In this document: positions 12,547 through 25,936 of the stretch, in pieces
Layout: every line of letters starts with the position of its first letter
Numbering within the stretch: position 1 is the stretch's first letter
Assembly: GCA_016748015.1 (NCBI GenBank)
Contig: JAAOMT010000468.1
Location: 288,998 to 352,997, forward strand
From: Geosiphon pyriformis
Taxonomy: Eukaryota > Glomeromycota > Glomeromycetes > Archaeosporales > Geosiphonaceae
DNA length: 64,000 nt
Direction of reading: 5' to 3'
The notes under the pieces: model-generated
Seen by the model: the letters and a program-made list of their open reading frames with translations, nothing else
What the model was told of the DNA's origin: nothing
Database searches by the model: none
Translations under genes and position numbers: made by a program

Positions 12547-14671
12547 TTAGGAACTATTAGGTTTTTGCAACCCAGGAGGCATCCTTTCAGCGAATTGATA
12601 ACAAAGATTGCTAATATCAATTCGATCAGCAACATCATCCTGGTGGCTAATAATATTCTCTCGATAATTGCCATTTAGTTCTGCATCCCCTGAAGAGAAC
12701 CCGAAATTGTTTAAAGATTCTTCATAGCCGTCCGCCACCTTTTCTTTTTCTTCCCAATAACAACCGTGACAAATCGACGCATCTACATCATAACGGCCAG
12801 GTCTGTAGCGTCGAAAATATTGTGGAAAGTTTGTGGTGTTATTTCGTATCTCCTGAACTAATGGGGCCGCAAAGTCCTGGATAATGCCATTTTCCGGCCA
12901 CCAAAAAGGAGAGACGTTGATCCCACATCTCTTGCATCTTTGTCGTACAGTGTAATATGGCATTTCAGGAGAGAGAAAAGTGGGAGGAATTGGCAAGTTG
13001 TAATCAGGTTGGTCTTTCACGGTCTTATCGGGCAAATTTTCTGTTGCTTCAAATTCTTTAAGGATCGGAAAATTGAAGGTAAAACGTTCCGGCTCATAGG
13101 GTTTATAATGTTTATGAAGTGTAGGTAAAATGGCATCTCTGTAACGATAGCGGCGTCTTCTATCGACATCACCCCAGCTGAACTGCTTATAGTCTCGGAT
13201 GTATGTATAGATAGCCGACTAAATAATTAATGTAAAATTGATAGCCAGCAATTAAATATCTGCATGGAACTGAAGAAAAACTTCCATAAATAATTACATA
13301 GCCATCCATTCCACGTGTCCCCAATCTAACATGAGGTACAGAAGGAGAATGGTCTCCACACCATATTCTTGGAGTCATATCACCTTCTAGTCCATCACCA
13401 AAGTTGACACTCTCTCGCTTAATTTTGGATTTTTTCATCGGCGTAATTTCAAATCCAACTATGGATGAAGATTTTTGGGCGCATGGTAAATGAAATGCTT
13501 GCTTGCATTCGAGGTCAGCGCATTTCATCGTGGCGCCACGCTTAATGTTACAATGGGAACATTCCTTTGAAAGAGAAATTTTATTATTCCTTTGATTAAT
13601 GAAATTTCAATGCATCAATTAAAATTAATCCATAATAAAATCATGTGTACTTGTTGTAGTGCCGTTCCGTTCCTGATATCTATAACATCTTCAATCATCG
13701 TCATTGTTTCAGCGTCCCGGAATGATACTTCGGGAAAATAGGCAACACAAATTATATGACCCCAATTGTAGTTAGCGGTCCTTTTCATTGAGCTGTTTCC
13801 ACTAGCAGTTTGATGACAGAGACTACATTTGTGTTTCTGATGTTGACAAGAAAAGATCAAATTAGCTAAAATCAAACTTTGCAATCGAAAAAATATATTA
13901 ATTTAAAATAAAAAGTACTCTTGAAACTCTTTTAGTTTTTTCATTATACCAAGGATCAGCCCGCCAGATACTTTCATTTTTACAAGGGTCACAATGCCAA
14001 ACAAGTGGGGCTTCTTTATAGCCGACTAAGCCATAACAATCTACAGAAAAGAATAGAATAATAATATATTTATTATTATTATTATTATTGTTGTTGTTGT
14101 TGTTGTTGTTGTTGTTAACATGAAGGGAAAAATCTTTATTGAATAAAAATACTGAGAATTTTTTCATACCGGCATGCATACACTGATGGCAATCCCGACA
14201 TGTGAGTAGCAATCTTATTGGTGACAGAGCGTTACAAACCTGGCATGGCCTTTTAGGTATTGGTAATGAAGGACATACACGGCGTCCTTTGTTGAAAAAG
14301 TCGTTTTTTGGTCGCCAACGAGGGCGTTGCTTCAATGGAGGTTCTCTTTTTTCGAGCTTAGCTTTCATCTTCTGAACCGCATCAAGGTCCATTTCTTCGT
14401 AGTAAGCGTTAGAGCTATCTGTTTCATAGTCATTGTATTCCTCAATGTGCTTCCTTTTAAGTTCAGATTTTTGTATATAAGAGACTTTTACACCATTCGA
14501 ATCCTTCCGGATTAAGTTGTTTTTTTTAGTGCTAAGATTTCCTCCTTTTTTCGTTTCTTTTTCAGATCTTTGATCGCGTTCTATATAAAAATCACTTTCT
14601 TCGTCTGACCAACTTTGGTTGTTTAGATCAGTTAAATCGCTTTCTTCGTCAGACAAGAAATGTTCTGCCAT
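12547..14671 (-). CDS. PHD / extended-PHD finger chromatin protein with C-terminal GATA-like zinc finger
   Basis: Predicted nuclear histone-reader or adaptor. Five exons join in phase: 14671-14170, 14040-13919, 13836-13651, 13564-13298 and 13218-12547, giving 582 residues. The N-terminus is acidic and Ser-rich (two DEESD motifs), then basic. A PHD finger (CQVCNALSP through HADCYG to WHCDPC) is followed directly by an extended PHD (CSLCH, then WGHIICVAYFPE, then HCNIKRGATMKCADLECKQAFHLPCA), the PHD-zinc knuckle-ePHD layout of Snt2, BRPF and Jade proteins. Near the C-terminus CKRCGINVSPFWWP and ICHGC form a GATA-like CxxC-CxxC finger. The order PHD-ePHD-GATA and the absence of BAH, ELM2 and SANT domains differ from full-length Snt2. 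The first intron contains the trinucleotide repeat at 14064-14116. The exon 2 end could instead be 13928 (three residues shorter). Confidence 0.85.
14064..14116. repeat. TTA/TTG trinucleotide microsatellite inside an intron
   Basis: About 17 trinucleotide units, changing from TTA to TTG, lie within intron 1 (14041-14169) of the PHD gene. Read through without splicing it would give a poly-Asn run. The flanking donor GTATGA and acceptor TGTAG restore the PHD finger, so it is intronic. Confidence 0.8.
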
Positions 14672-17194
14672 TTTGTTGTATAATAGTTATTAGGATGTTG
14701 AAAATTGGTATATAAGAGAACTGAATGGGTATTGATTGAATAGTTCACCGATTCTTAAAACTTTTTATCTACTTTTTGGAAATCTACAGCTACTTTTGGT
14801 TAGCTTTTTTTCTACAATTTCGACGCGAGAAAATTTTCTGCGCTAATCACGCCACGCCACAATTAATGCGATGCAAAAAAGTTTTTTTCCTAGGTATTAA
14901 TTATCCTTTAAGGCTATCCGCTGCAACACTACACAGATCTCTGACCTTATTTGTTTAAATCATATCCCTTGACCAAAAGCATTAAACCAGGGTTTTACTG
15001 AATTAAATTAAAAATAAGCTTCTAATATTATGTTAGCAAGTTAAATATATATAATAATAAAATATTATTAAAATAATAATTAATTATTATAAAAGCTAGA
15101 ATATTAAAAAATTTTATTATTATTTTTATTAAATATACATATATAAAAATTATTTTGTTTTCAAATAATTTTATTTATTAATTATACTGTATGTATTTTT
15201 TGATTTATTTGAAAATTTTAGAATTTTAATATTAATTATAAAAATTTTTAAATTTAAGTTTTAAAATAAAATGAATTATTTTAAAATATATTTAATAATA
15301 ATAAAAATTAATTAAACTATTAAAAAAATTACAATTAATAAAAAACTTAATTAAACTAAAAGTGGATGATCACGTGCAGTTTCGCATAATCTACGTCTAT
15401 GTTTATATTTTTAATACAATACATTTAATTTTTATATTTTATATTTTATATTTTAAATATTACATTTTTAATTCTAAGAAATATTTTTTATTATACAAAA
15501 GAATAAAAATAAAAAAATTTATTTATTTATGTATTTATTTATTTTTAATTTATATAATTAAATTGTTATATATATAATTGTAATTTTAAATTACATAAAA
15601 ATAACTAATTAATTTTTTTTTACATATGTATAAGAATTATTAACTTTTAATTTAAATATTATTAATATAATTGTTATTTTTATTAGAATTAATTGGTAAA
15701 AACTTTTATTTATATTAATATGCATGATTTTTTATTAACAAATCTTTTTAATTCAGTTAATATTATTTATCATTTTTTAATTTGTTTTTAATCAAAATTC
15801 AAACATTAAAAAAAATAAAAATTAATTATTATATAAATTAACTTTTAAATATTTTATTTATTTATTAATAATAATCTAAAAACGGTATTTTTTTAATAAT
15901 TTAAACAAAATAAATATTGTAATTATTTTTATTTTATTAATATAATACTTTAGATTTTTAAAAAAAAATTTTTAAATTGATTTTTTTTTATGTTTTAAGA
16001 ATGAAATTTAATTACAATTTTCCAAGATAAAACATATAAAAAAATATATACAAACTTAAAATAAATACAAATAATATATTGTTTATATGTAACTAATTAC
16101 TTTAATTAAATTAACAAAATCAAATATGTTAAATATTTTTATCTTATTAAAATAGTTTATAAACACATTTTTATTTTTAATTAATATATATTTAAATATA
16201 TATATTTTTTATAAAACTTTACTTTATTTTTTGGGGTAGATTTTATATATAATATAATTTTTACAACTAATTTCAATTGATTTAAAATAATTTATAAAAA
16301 AATACAAAATTAATAAAAAATTTTTGTTTATTTTTAAACCAAAAAAAATTTAAATCAGATTAATAATTAAATTAAAAAAACAAATTATGTTTTAATATTT
16401 TTATTAAAATTACTTTAATAATTATATTAAAAAACAAAATCTATTAAATATTAAGTTTTATTACTACGAATTTTACTAAATTAAACAAATTTTACAACTT
16501 GAATTTTAAAAAAATTAATCTAAATTTATATATTATATTAATTAAATTAATAAGTAAAATAATTTTATACAATTTTAAAATAATAATAGCTTTAATATAA
16601 GATATTAATTTAGTTAATTAATTAATAAAAATTTAAATACAATAAAAAATAACAATAATAACAACAACAATAACAATCTTAATATTTAAAAAAATTTTAT
16701 CAAATATATTTTTTATATAAAATACCAATTTTAATAATTGTTTTATTAAAACTTTTTTTAAACTTAAAAATAACAATAATTAACATTAAAAATTAAAAAA
16801 ATATATGTTTATTTATTAATTTAAAAAACCAAATTACTAATTTTAAAAGACTATACAATTAGAAAAAAATTAATTAATTAAATTTTAAATATATTTTGAA
16901 AAACAATATTTTTTTTTAATTAACAAAACTAATTAACAAATTAAAACAGCTTTAATAACTTTAAAAAACTTAAAATATATAATAATATATTATTATAAAT
17001 CATAAATTTTAGCTTAATATTAAAATTTTTATTAAAAATATTTAAAAATTTATTATATAAAATTAATTAAAATTTAATATATTAAACAACATAACTATTT
17101 TTTAATTAAAACCAGTTTTAATAAATATATTATAATTATTTAAATTTAAATTTAAAAAAAAACAACCAAATTAAAATTTTTTATTATTATTAAT
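14672..17194. other. AT-rich gene-free region
   Basis: The PHD gene promoter probably lies in 14672-14960, which is the only part with normal composition. From 15000 on the sequence is extremely AT-rich with no gene. A CpG-bearing island at 15362-15398 matches the motif at 3947-3993. The stretch 16760-17190 loosely resembles 22740-23520; both lie directly beyond a LINE 3' end. Confidence 0.5.
15362..15398. repeat. CpG-bearing island, second copy of the dispersed motif
   Basis: Contains ATCACGTGCAGTTTCGCATA and an ACGTCTA end, aligning with the island at 3947-3993 through AGTTT, GCA, ATC, AC and TCTA. It is an isolated complex sequence in AT-rich DNA and looks like the surviving tip of a repeat. 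Confidence 0.35.
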
Positions 17195-17515
17195 ATTTAA
17201 TAAGTAAGATCTAAACACTACTTAGTATAATATATTATATAAATAATTTAAACTAGATGTGAATCATGCATTTTTTACATGTAACTAGTTACTCAAGCTG
17301 ACCAGAACAATACTAAGCATCTATATAAACCGAAACTGGATCTTCAATGCCTAAAAAAAATAAATAAAACTTATATAAGCCAAAACTAATACCAAATGCA
17401 TTAGTAATGCTGAATAATTTAACTATATCAATAGACAACACCAAAGACATCTCAGATACTAGAACTAGAACTAAACCATCAAATAATATTAGCTCATTTT
17501 TTTCCAAATTAAAAT
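17195..17515 (-). pseudogene. LINE 3' end remnant (ORF2 C-terminus and 3' UTR)
   Basis: The minus-strand translation 17507-17313 ends ITNAFGISFGLYKFYLFF and aligns with the C-terminus of the ORF2 of the better-preserved LINE (46480 end; IAKSFAVSFGHCRPCLFF). The untranslated end also aligns, including the ACATGTAACTAG block at 17277-17288. Only the last ~300 bases of the element are present, heavily shifted to A and T. Confidence 0.6.
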
Positions 17516-17689
17516 TGAATATTATAATTAATAAAGTTATAATAAAACTATAAAAATATCAAAAAAACTAAAAAATTAATAGTTGTTTTTTATAAAAAAA
17601 AATATAAACTTTAATTAAAATATTACTTTAAAAATACTAAGAAACAAATTTATTTGACATTTTAAAAAGATTATTTTTTTGTTTTTTGG

Positions 17690-19500
17690 CTTTTTGGTTA
17701 TTAAACAATAATAAAAAAATTATTAAAGAAAAAAATTGCTTTATTATTTGTTTAAAACTTTTAATTAATTATTTGAAAAAAATTTTAAATAAACAAAAAC
17801 TTTTATTTAAATATTAAAAAAATGTTTTTTTAATTATTAAAAATTATTTTATGTTTTTATTATTTAAAAAAAAACACTTTAAAAAAATATTGTTTAATTG
17901 TTTTAACTTTTAAAAAACTTTTTAAATATTAAAACTAGTAAAAATAATAAAAAAACAAAAACAAAAATTTTTTTTTAATCTTTTAATATGATAAATCCAA
18001 ACTTTTTTTGCTTAATTATGAAATTATTATTGGTTTTAATATTGTTGTTATAAAAAAATTTATCAAAAATTCTGGCTTTGGCAGTGATAACAAACAAGTT
18101 CTCTTTAAGAAAAAAAAAATAGTGTATTAAAAGATAGTATTAAAGACAAGATAATTTTTGTTAAGACATTGAATAATCATTTTTAAGGCTCTAAAATTAG
18201 TAATACTACTGAATTTGATAGTATTAATATGAAAAAAAAATATTTAATAAAGAAAACTAGTATTGATTATGGTAAAACTAATGCTTTTTATAGAAAAAGT
18301 TTAATTGAACACTAAAAGATCTATGAGTTAAAACTAAGAAAATATTAAGAATGTCTTTGAAAAAAATTAACTTTTTAAGTAATAAAAATGATAATATTCT
18401 ATTAAATGTTTTATTAGATCTTCTTTTTCCTTTTAAAAATCTAGTCAATGTTTTTGTTAAAAAGTTGTTTATTCTGGATATTAATTTGGACAATATTATT
18501 GGAAAATTTTCTTAAAACAAGCTTTTAGCAATTAAAAAGTTATTTTCAAAAATTAATGGTTTTGAAGAAAGCATTTATCTTCTCAAAATTTGCTAAGATT
18601 ATTAAAGTAATGTTTATTTCTGAATTTAGCTTGGCACAAACAACTGAATTGACAAAAACTAGAAATATTATTGTAAACACCAATCTTAAAAAATCAACAA
18701 TGTGTTTAGATTAAACTGTGATAATAAAAGAGATTCCAATTAGAACATTAGCTAATATTGTGTATTTTGCATTATCTAAATTTGAAGAGATCAAATTAAT
18801 CAAGATATAATTGGTGGGGCTGTAACAAAAAACTGTAGTTAAGTTTGATCATTCAGATTATATTAATCTAATTACAGCAATATGGTCTGTCTTAATTGAA
18901 AAAATACAGTATACATAATCAGAGCTAATATCAACAAGGAATCTTGAAATGCAAAAGACAAAAATAGGATACTGTTTTACACATTGTTAGTAAGAGCAAA
19001 TGCTTATAATATTTGGAATTTTATTGGTTTTGTGGGTGGAAAAACATGTATTATAAATTATTATTTAGTTACATATATTCAAATTAAATATACAGTAGTC
19101 TGTTTTAATTCTGTTAAATTATTAAAAGCTGTCATAAAAACCATGTCAGTAATAAAAAGCACCAATTTGCATTAGTTTTACTTAGATTTGGCTAAGTATA
19201 TAAAGTATAAAAATTTAAATTATATATTATTAAACTGCACTATAGATAGAAAAATGTTTTCTGGTGGTTTAATTTATAAAAACTTATCAAAAACAAATAA
19301 AAACAAACTGGCAACCATCTATGTTAAACATTTAATACTTATTATTTAATCTGTTTTTTTTGGTAATATTTTTTGGGCTAAAATAGTTGGATCTTTTTTC
19401 TTCTCTTTTTTTGTGCAAAGTAGTTCTGTAAATTTTGGCTTTTTTTTAAAAGTAAAGCTTATTATGCTTATGTTTAATAAATAGAATATTAGATTTACTG
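17690..19500 (+). pseudogene. Decayed LINE ORF1 (plus strand)
   Basis: Reading with stops and drift shows ORF1 landmarks shared with the LINE at 46-53 kb: FSKINGFEESI-like start of the conserved block (about 18545), NIIVNTNLKK, IKEIPI, SKFEEIKLIKI and GGKTCIIN (about 19036). A later segment resembles the Rhizophagus ORF1 phrase FGGKTWAQV (about 19370). The upstream part 17690-17960 recurs at 23380-23520, so it is the 5' region of the same repeat. No ORF2 follows; the copy stops where the repeat at 19540 begins. It is a different subfamily from the 46-53 kb copy. Confidence 0.65.
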
Positions 19501-19539
19501 CTTTTAAACACAGTTCCACTAGTCTTATAATATTATAGG

Positions 19540-20335
19540 TAATTATTTAGAGTATTAAAACAAATAACAAATCTGTAACTTAGTGCTTAATAGCTAGAAA
19601 TATTGGTAATTTTTAAAGATTTTAGAGTCTAAAAATTTTGGTTGAGTCTTTTGTATAATAGACAAAGATTTAATTAATAGTTTTTTCTATAAATTTCTTT
19701 TTTTAGCATAATGACTGGTTTATTCTGACAGTTATATCTTTCTGGTAAGCTATTCTTAAATTTTTTACTCTTGTTTTCAAGTTTTTTATTAGACTATTCT
19801 TGATATTAAATACTTAGTACTTAATTTCTTTAATCAATTTAGTAAACAACAAAAAAATAAAACAAAAAAAAATAAAAAAAATAAAAAATTAATATTTTGT
19901 TAATAGTTATAATTAAGAACTATTGATTCAATGTAATTAAATATTGAATTTTATTAACATAAGTTGTTAATAGTAGAAAAGTAATTAATATTTTTAATCA
20001 AGCAACAATAACATGAATTGGATAATAATTAAATATTTTATTAATATTAATATGATTTCACTTTAAGTTATAGAAAACTATTTTTAAAGAGAAAGATATT
20101 GTTGTTCTAAACTAAATTGAATACTTTTTCTGCTTTTAATACTTTTACTATATATACATAATTTGTGTTATATAAAATTTCTTGAAATTTTTTAATTCTT
20201 TAAAAAGAATTCTAAAATTCTGAAATTTTAAAATCCTGCAATTTTTTAAGAAAAATTCTGGAATTCCTTTTTTTACTATGTCTATTTCTAATTGACTATT
20301 TTATCTATTATTATAATTTCTAATTTCTATGAGCA
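19540..20335. repeat. Dispersed repeat, copy A
   Basis: First of three diverged copies of a roughly 0.6-0.8 kb unit. Shared blocks are GTAATTATTT-AG-TATTAAAACAAATAACAAATCTGTAACTTAGTG, TTTATTCTGACAGTT, AGTAAACAACAAA, the A-rich linker near 19860 and TATTTTATCTATTATTATAATT at the end. No coding sequence recognised. Confidence 0.7.
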
Positions 20336-20802
20336 GGTTTTTTCTAAGTAGACAGTTGTATTTTCTTTAATATTTCTGTTAATGTTTATAATTTTTTTTT
20401 GTCTGCAAAAATAATAAAAAAATTTTATTGGGTGTACTTTTTAATTTATTTGTTTATTTTTGTGATTAATAGTGCAAACAGATAGTTTGGTAGAAGTGTA
20501 GTGCTTTGTAAAAGTTTACTGTAGAAATTTCTGAAAGCAGCTTCTGAATTTTTTTGGTTTTTCAAGTAAGATTTAATTTTTTATTGACACAAAAGTTGAA
20601 AACTGATTCTGTTGGCCAATAGTTACTTGTCAGTTTAAAATGAGTTTAATAATATTAAAATAAGAATTTTACAAATTTTAAATGATTTTTTCTTATAATT
20701 TTTTGGTCTGCCACTCTTTCAAATAGTTGATATTAGTTCTGGTTTTCTGTTAAATTATATCTTACAAAAAGTACTAAATATTACAAGAAGTATTAAATAT
20801 TA

Positions 20803-21575
20803 CAAGTAATTATTTGGAATATTAAAACAAATAACAAATCTGTAACTTAGTGTTCAATAGCTAGAAATGTTGATAACTTCTAAAGATTTTTATGATCTGA
20901 AAATTTTAGTTGAGTTCTTTGTATAATAAACAAAGATTTAATTGATGGTTTTTTCTGTGAATTTCTTTTTTCAGTATGATGATTAGTTTATTCTGACAGT
21001 TGTGTTTTTTTGGTAAACTATTTTTAAATTTTTATCTTTGTTCTAAGGTTTTTTACCAGATTATTTTTGACATCAAATACTTAGTGTTTAATTTTTTAAT
21101 TAATTAGTAAACAACAAAGAAACAAAATAAAAAAAAATAAAAAAAATAAAAAAAAATAAAAAAAGAAAATAAGAAATTAGTATTCCATTAATAACTGTAA
21201 TCAAAAACTATTGGTCTAGTGTAGTTAAGTATTAAATTCTATCAATATAGAGTGTTAATAGTATAGAAGTAATTAATATTCTTAATCAAGTAATAATAAT
21301 ATGGGTTAAATAATAATTAAATATTTTATTAATATTAATATAATTCTATTTCAATTTATAAAAAACTATCTTTTGAAGAAAAAAGTATTGTTGTTTTAAA
21401 CTAAATTGAATATTTTTTCTGTTTTTAATATTCTTATTATATATACATAATTTATGTTATATAAAATTTCTTGAAATTTTTTAATTTTTTTAAAAAAAAT
21501 TCTGGAATTTTTTTTTTTACTATGTTTATTTTTGATTGGCTATTTTATCTATTATTATAATTCTTAATTTTTATG
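20803..21575. repeat. Dispersed repeat, copy B
   Basis: Second copy, about 1.26 kb downstream of the first in the same orientation and near full length. Between A and B, 20340-20800 is unrelated, somewhat more complex sequence without a recognisable gene. Confidence 0.7.
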
Positions 21576-21584
21576 AATAACAAC

Positions 21585-22210
21585 ATAATGGCCAGTTTAT
21601 TTTGACAGTCGTGTTTTTTTAATAAGCTATCTTTAAATTTTTTATCCTTGTTCTTAGGTTTTTTATCAGACTATTTTTGATATCAAATACTCAATGCTTA
21701 ATCTCTTTAATTAATTTAGTAAACAACAAAAAAATAAAACAAAAGAAAATAAGAAATTAGTATTTTATTAATAGTTATAATTAAGAGTTATTGGTTTAGT
21801 GTAATTAAGTATTGGATTTTATCAACATAAGTTATTAATAATAAAAAACTGATTAATATTTTTAATCAAGCAATAATAATATAAATTGGATGATAATTAA
21901 ATATTTTATTAATATTAATGTAATTTCACTTTAAGTCATAAAAAACTATTTTTTAAAAAGAAAGATATTGTTATTTTAAATTAAATTGAATACTTTTTTT
22001 GTTTTTAATACTTTTGTTATATATATATAATTTATGTTATATGAAATTCCTTAAAATTTTTTAATTCTTTTAAAAAAAATTCTGGAATTCTGGAATCTTG
22101 CAATTTCTTAAAAAAAATTCTAGAAATTCTCTTTTTACTATACTTATTTTTAATTGGCTATTTTACTTATTATTATAATTCCTAATTTTTATAAGTAACA
22201 ATGACTAGTT
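21585..22210. repeat. Dispersed repeat, copy C (left-truncated)
   Basis: Third copy, directly abutting copy B and lacking its first ~180 bases. A fainter fourth relative of the central A-rich linker lies at 35820-35960. Confidence 0.65.
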
Positions 22211-23524
22211 ATATAACATTAATGGCTAATACATATGATAACTAATAAAAATTATGGATTTTAACCATAATAATATCAAACTTAGAAACAAGTTTTTTAG
22301 AAAATTTGGTAAAGCTTTTTAAATTATAAACATAAATATCTTGATTTTTTTTAGTGCTAAAATAATTTTTTATTCTACTTTTTTTAATATTTATGTTTAT
22401 AATTAAATTATCAATCAGTTTTATTGTAATAAATAGATTTGTGTTAAAAAAAATAGTTAAAAATATATATTAAAAAAATAAAAAAAACTTTATACTATTT
22501 AAATTATAATAGTTTTATTACGAAAATTAACAAAACAAAGAGTTTTTTTTCTTTTTTTCAAATAATTTAAATTTTAATATTTAAAACAATATTAATATTT
22601 AGATATTTTTTATTAAATATGACTTTTTTTTAAATATTAATCCTAATAATAATAATATTTAATTAGCTTAAAAATTAAAAATAATAATAATAATATATCT
22701 TAATTATGAAAAAAAACCAAAAAACCAAAAAATAAAGTAAATGTAATTACAAATTAAAAAATCAACTTACTAATCTTAAAAATAATTTAACCAAAAAAAA
22801 TTTATTAATTTAATTTTAATTATATTAAAAAAATACTTAAAAAAATAATATATAAAATTATAATTAACAAAAACAAAAACAAAAACAAAATAAAAATAAA
22901 AATCACAAAAGATTTTATAATTTTAAAAGTAATAAAAAAACAATTAATAAATTCAATATTGTTTTAACATTATTTCTATATTAATAAAATTATGTAAAAA
23001 GTAAAATACAATTTTAATATAATATATTTTAATAGTTTTATTAATATTACAATAAAAATTATTTATTTAATAATTAATAATAGTTTTTTTATTATTAAAA
23101 TTAATAGTGTTTTTTTAAAAAAAAAGAAAAAACTGTTTTAATTTTTATTTTATTATTACAATTTAAAATCAAGTAATTAATAATTTAATTGGTTTAAATT
23201 ATATATAAAAATATAATTTATTTTATTTTTTAAAACCAATAAAATTAACTAAAATTTAATGTATTAAATAATTTAATTGTGCATTAATTAAAACTAATAT
23301 GTTATTATTATTATTATTATTATTAAAACAAAAAAGTTATATTGTTTATAGTTAAATTAAAATTTTTTAAATAAAAAAACTTTTATTTAAAGCCAAAAAT
23401 AGTGTTTTTATAATACTTAAAAACTGTTTTGTGTTTTTATTATTTAAAAAAAAAACACTTTAAAAAAATATTATTTAACTGTTTTAATTTTTAAAAAAAT
23501 ATTATTTTTTTATTAGTTTTACAA
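22211..23524. repeat. AT-rich decayed repeat sequence
   Basis: No gene. 23380-23520 aligns with 17790-17960 (shared TTTATTATTTAAAAAAAAA-CACTTT block), the 5' part of the plus-strand LINE relic. A TTA microsatellite lies at 23300-23325 and a CAAAAA tract at 22867-22890. Confidence 0.5.
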
Positions 23525-23965
23525 GTAAAATTTACTCACTACTTAATGACATAAAATCAAACAAAATTTTAAATTAAGTGTAGTTCATGCTTTTTCTACA
23601 TGTAACTAGCCATTTAAATTAATTAAAACAATATTACATACTTAAATTACTTATTAAAAAAACATATTTTAAAAAACCAAATACAATCTAGATAAATAAA
23701 AGTGTAACTCAAAGCAAATATAAATATCTAACCTAATACTAAAATTGCAAATCAATTCAAAAGACCACAAAAATACCAAACCAGAAACCAAGAGAATATT
23801 AGATCTATTATATAATAAAAAATTATGCTTTTTATAATAAGATCTTAACTTAATATTCGACAGCCAAATTGCAAATCTATGACTCATAGTAAAACCATAA
23901 ACCAATTTGATAATTAATGCACTATTATCAGATTTAACACTTAAATAGCACACTGTATTAGTCAT
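23525..23965 (-). pseudogene. LINE 3' end remnant
   Basis: Contains the conserved LINE end (CTACATGTAACTAGCCAT at 23595) and a 98-codon minus frame whose LLVSGL phrase aligns with CLVSGL near the ORF2 C-terminus of the 46-53 kb copy. Extreme A/T drift. It could be the displaced 3' end of the LINE relic at 28.5-35.2 kb, with the DDE element lying between the two, or an independent fragment. Confidence 0.5.
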
Positions 23966-25936
23966 TTAATTCTTTAATATAAAATTCTTAAGCAGTATGA
24001 TGCAAATTATTTATAGTTATCAAACAATTTATGTAATTTTAAATTGTATCTAGTCTTCTAATTTTAATAATATTAAAAAATTAAACCATAAATATGATAG
24101 ATTAAGTTCTTTTTTTTCACATTTACAGTTTAATTTTTTGAATTATATTATAATTTATAAAGTTATTAAAGTTTAAAATTAGCCACTTTTATTATTAATT
24201 TTTAATTTTTAAATGCTAATTAATCAGATTTTAGCCAATCAGCAATTATTAAAGTCATATTACCACATAATAAATTATTAAAGTATTATTATTTTCAGAA
24301 AGACTTTTAATTAATATTAATCTAATCTTTAAATGATCACTTTTTTATAAAGATATAATATCTCTTAGTCTATGTGTCTTTTGCTAATAACACAATATTA
24401 TTAACCATAAATATTCTATTCATACTATTACCATATTCGATTATTATTATTAGAACAGAAACTCAGATATTAATATTGTTTACATTAGACATTAAAGAAA
24501 TTATAAAAGTACTATAAGCAATTGTTAAATGTCATTTGCATTCTATTTATAACCTTGTGTTATTATAATATAGATACTTACTTTGAATTTACAAATAACT
24601 TTTCAATAACTATAATATTGCATTTCAAAGAATTATTTGGATTTAAAAAATATATGAAATTCTCTATAATAAAAATTTCTAGTTAAATTTAATATTTGAA
24701 TAATAAATTATATTAAAGAGAAATATAATGGCTAAAATACTTATCATATATTTGATTAAATTATAATTTAGTTTTAGAATTGGTTTCCTAGACTGTAAAA
24801 AAAATTTTTGATTGTTGAATATTTCAACAACTTATTAAAATATAATATATAATAGCTTATTATAATAATCAAAAAACTTATATCAATTGGTGTTAATTTA
24901 AGAAAATCAAGTTAGAATTAAAAGATTTTTGGCTTTATCTTGATTGAGAAAACTGAAGTTGTCTTAAAGCCTATAATCTTAAATAGCTTTTTTTTATTAG
25001 TGTTGTATATTTTTTAATGAGTTTGTTTTGATGTAAAAAATGTATAAAATGTATTAGTTTAAGTAGATAAAACCCAGATTTTTTTGTAAAGGTGTAATAA
25101 ACTTCACACTTATAAGAATTTAACATTTTTAAAAATATATAAATCATTATTAAAATACATGACATTTTCGAAATCAATTGCAAATTCTAATCAAATTTAT
25201 AAATAAATGATATTTTTTTCGAATTTTCTACTAATGTAATATAGAAAACATATGTTAAGTATTAAGCAACTGATGAAAAAAAAGTGCATAGTACTAATTT
25301 CAATCATGTTTAAAGATCTTGGCTTTTTGATTACATCATAATATTCTGGATATTTTTTTTTGAATGGTAAATTCATAAATAATTTGGTATATTGTTGACT
25401 ACTAAATATAAAAATAAGAGATCACAACTAGGCTGTAATACTAAAATTGAAATCTATCTCAAATATCCTTATTTATTATCTTTTTGATCAACAATTATTT
25501 GCAATAAATCTTTTATCAGCTTTAAAAGATCAGCTTCAATTTGAAAATTGAGTTTCTTTTAAGTTGGTTGTTTAATTGTCAATGTTAGATTTTTTTGCCC
25601 AAATTTTTTGTTATAAATTGAAGAGATTTTTGTGGTAACTATTTTTATTGATGTCACTTGAATTTTTGATTCAAATAATCTTTTTAATTTTAATAAAAAT
25701 TTTTTTTTGATGAATACTAAAGGAGTTTTTTTTGATTGCTTCTTATTCAGAACTACAAAACAGAAATTAAAGTTTAAATTGGAACCAAAAAGATTTAAAA
25801 AATAGATATATACCTGAATTAAAAACACTATTTCCATTGTAATACAATTTTGTTGTATAACATTACATAATTCAAATCTTTTAATTCTGTTTAAGCACTA
25901 ATTACACACTAAATTAATATTGTATCACATAAAAAA
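23966..25936. other. AT-rich region, no recognisable gene
   Basis: Short frames at 24971-25183 and 25559-25837 (both minus) have Lys/Ile/Phe-rich low-complexity translations that I do not recognise. By position and composition this is probably more transposon debris, either LINE ORF2 3' part or flank of the DDE element. Confidence 0.45.

Noticed and set aside
14041-14169. Poly-Asn tract in the PHD protein
   Set aside because: The repeat lies inside a phase-consistent intron; splicing restores the PHD finger.
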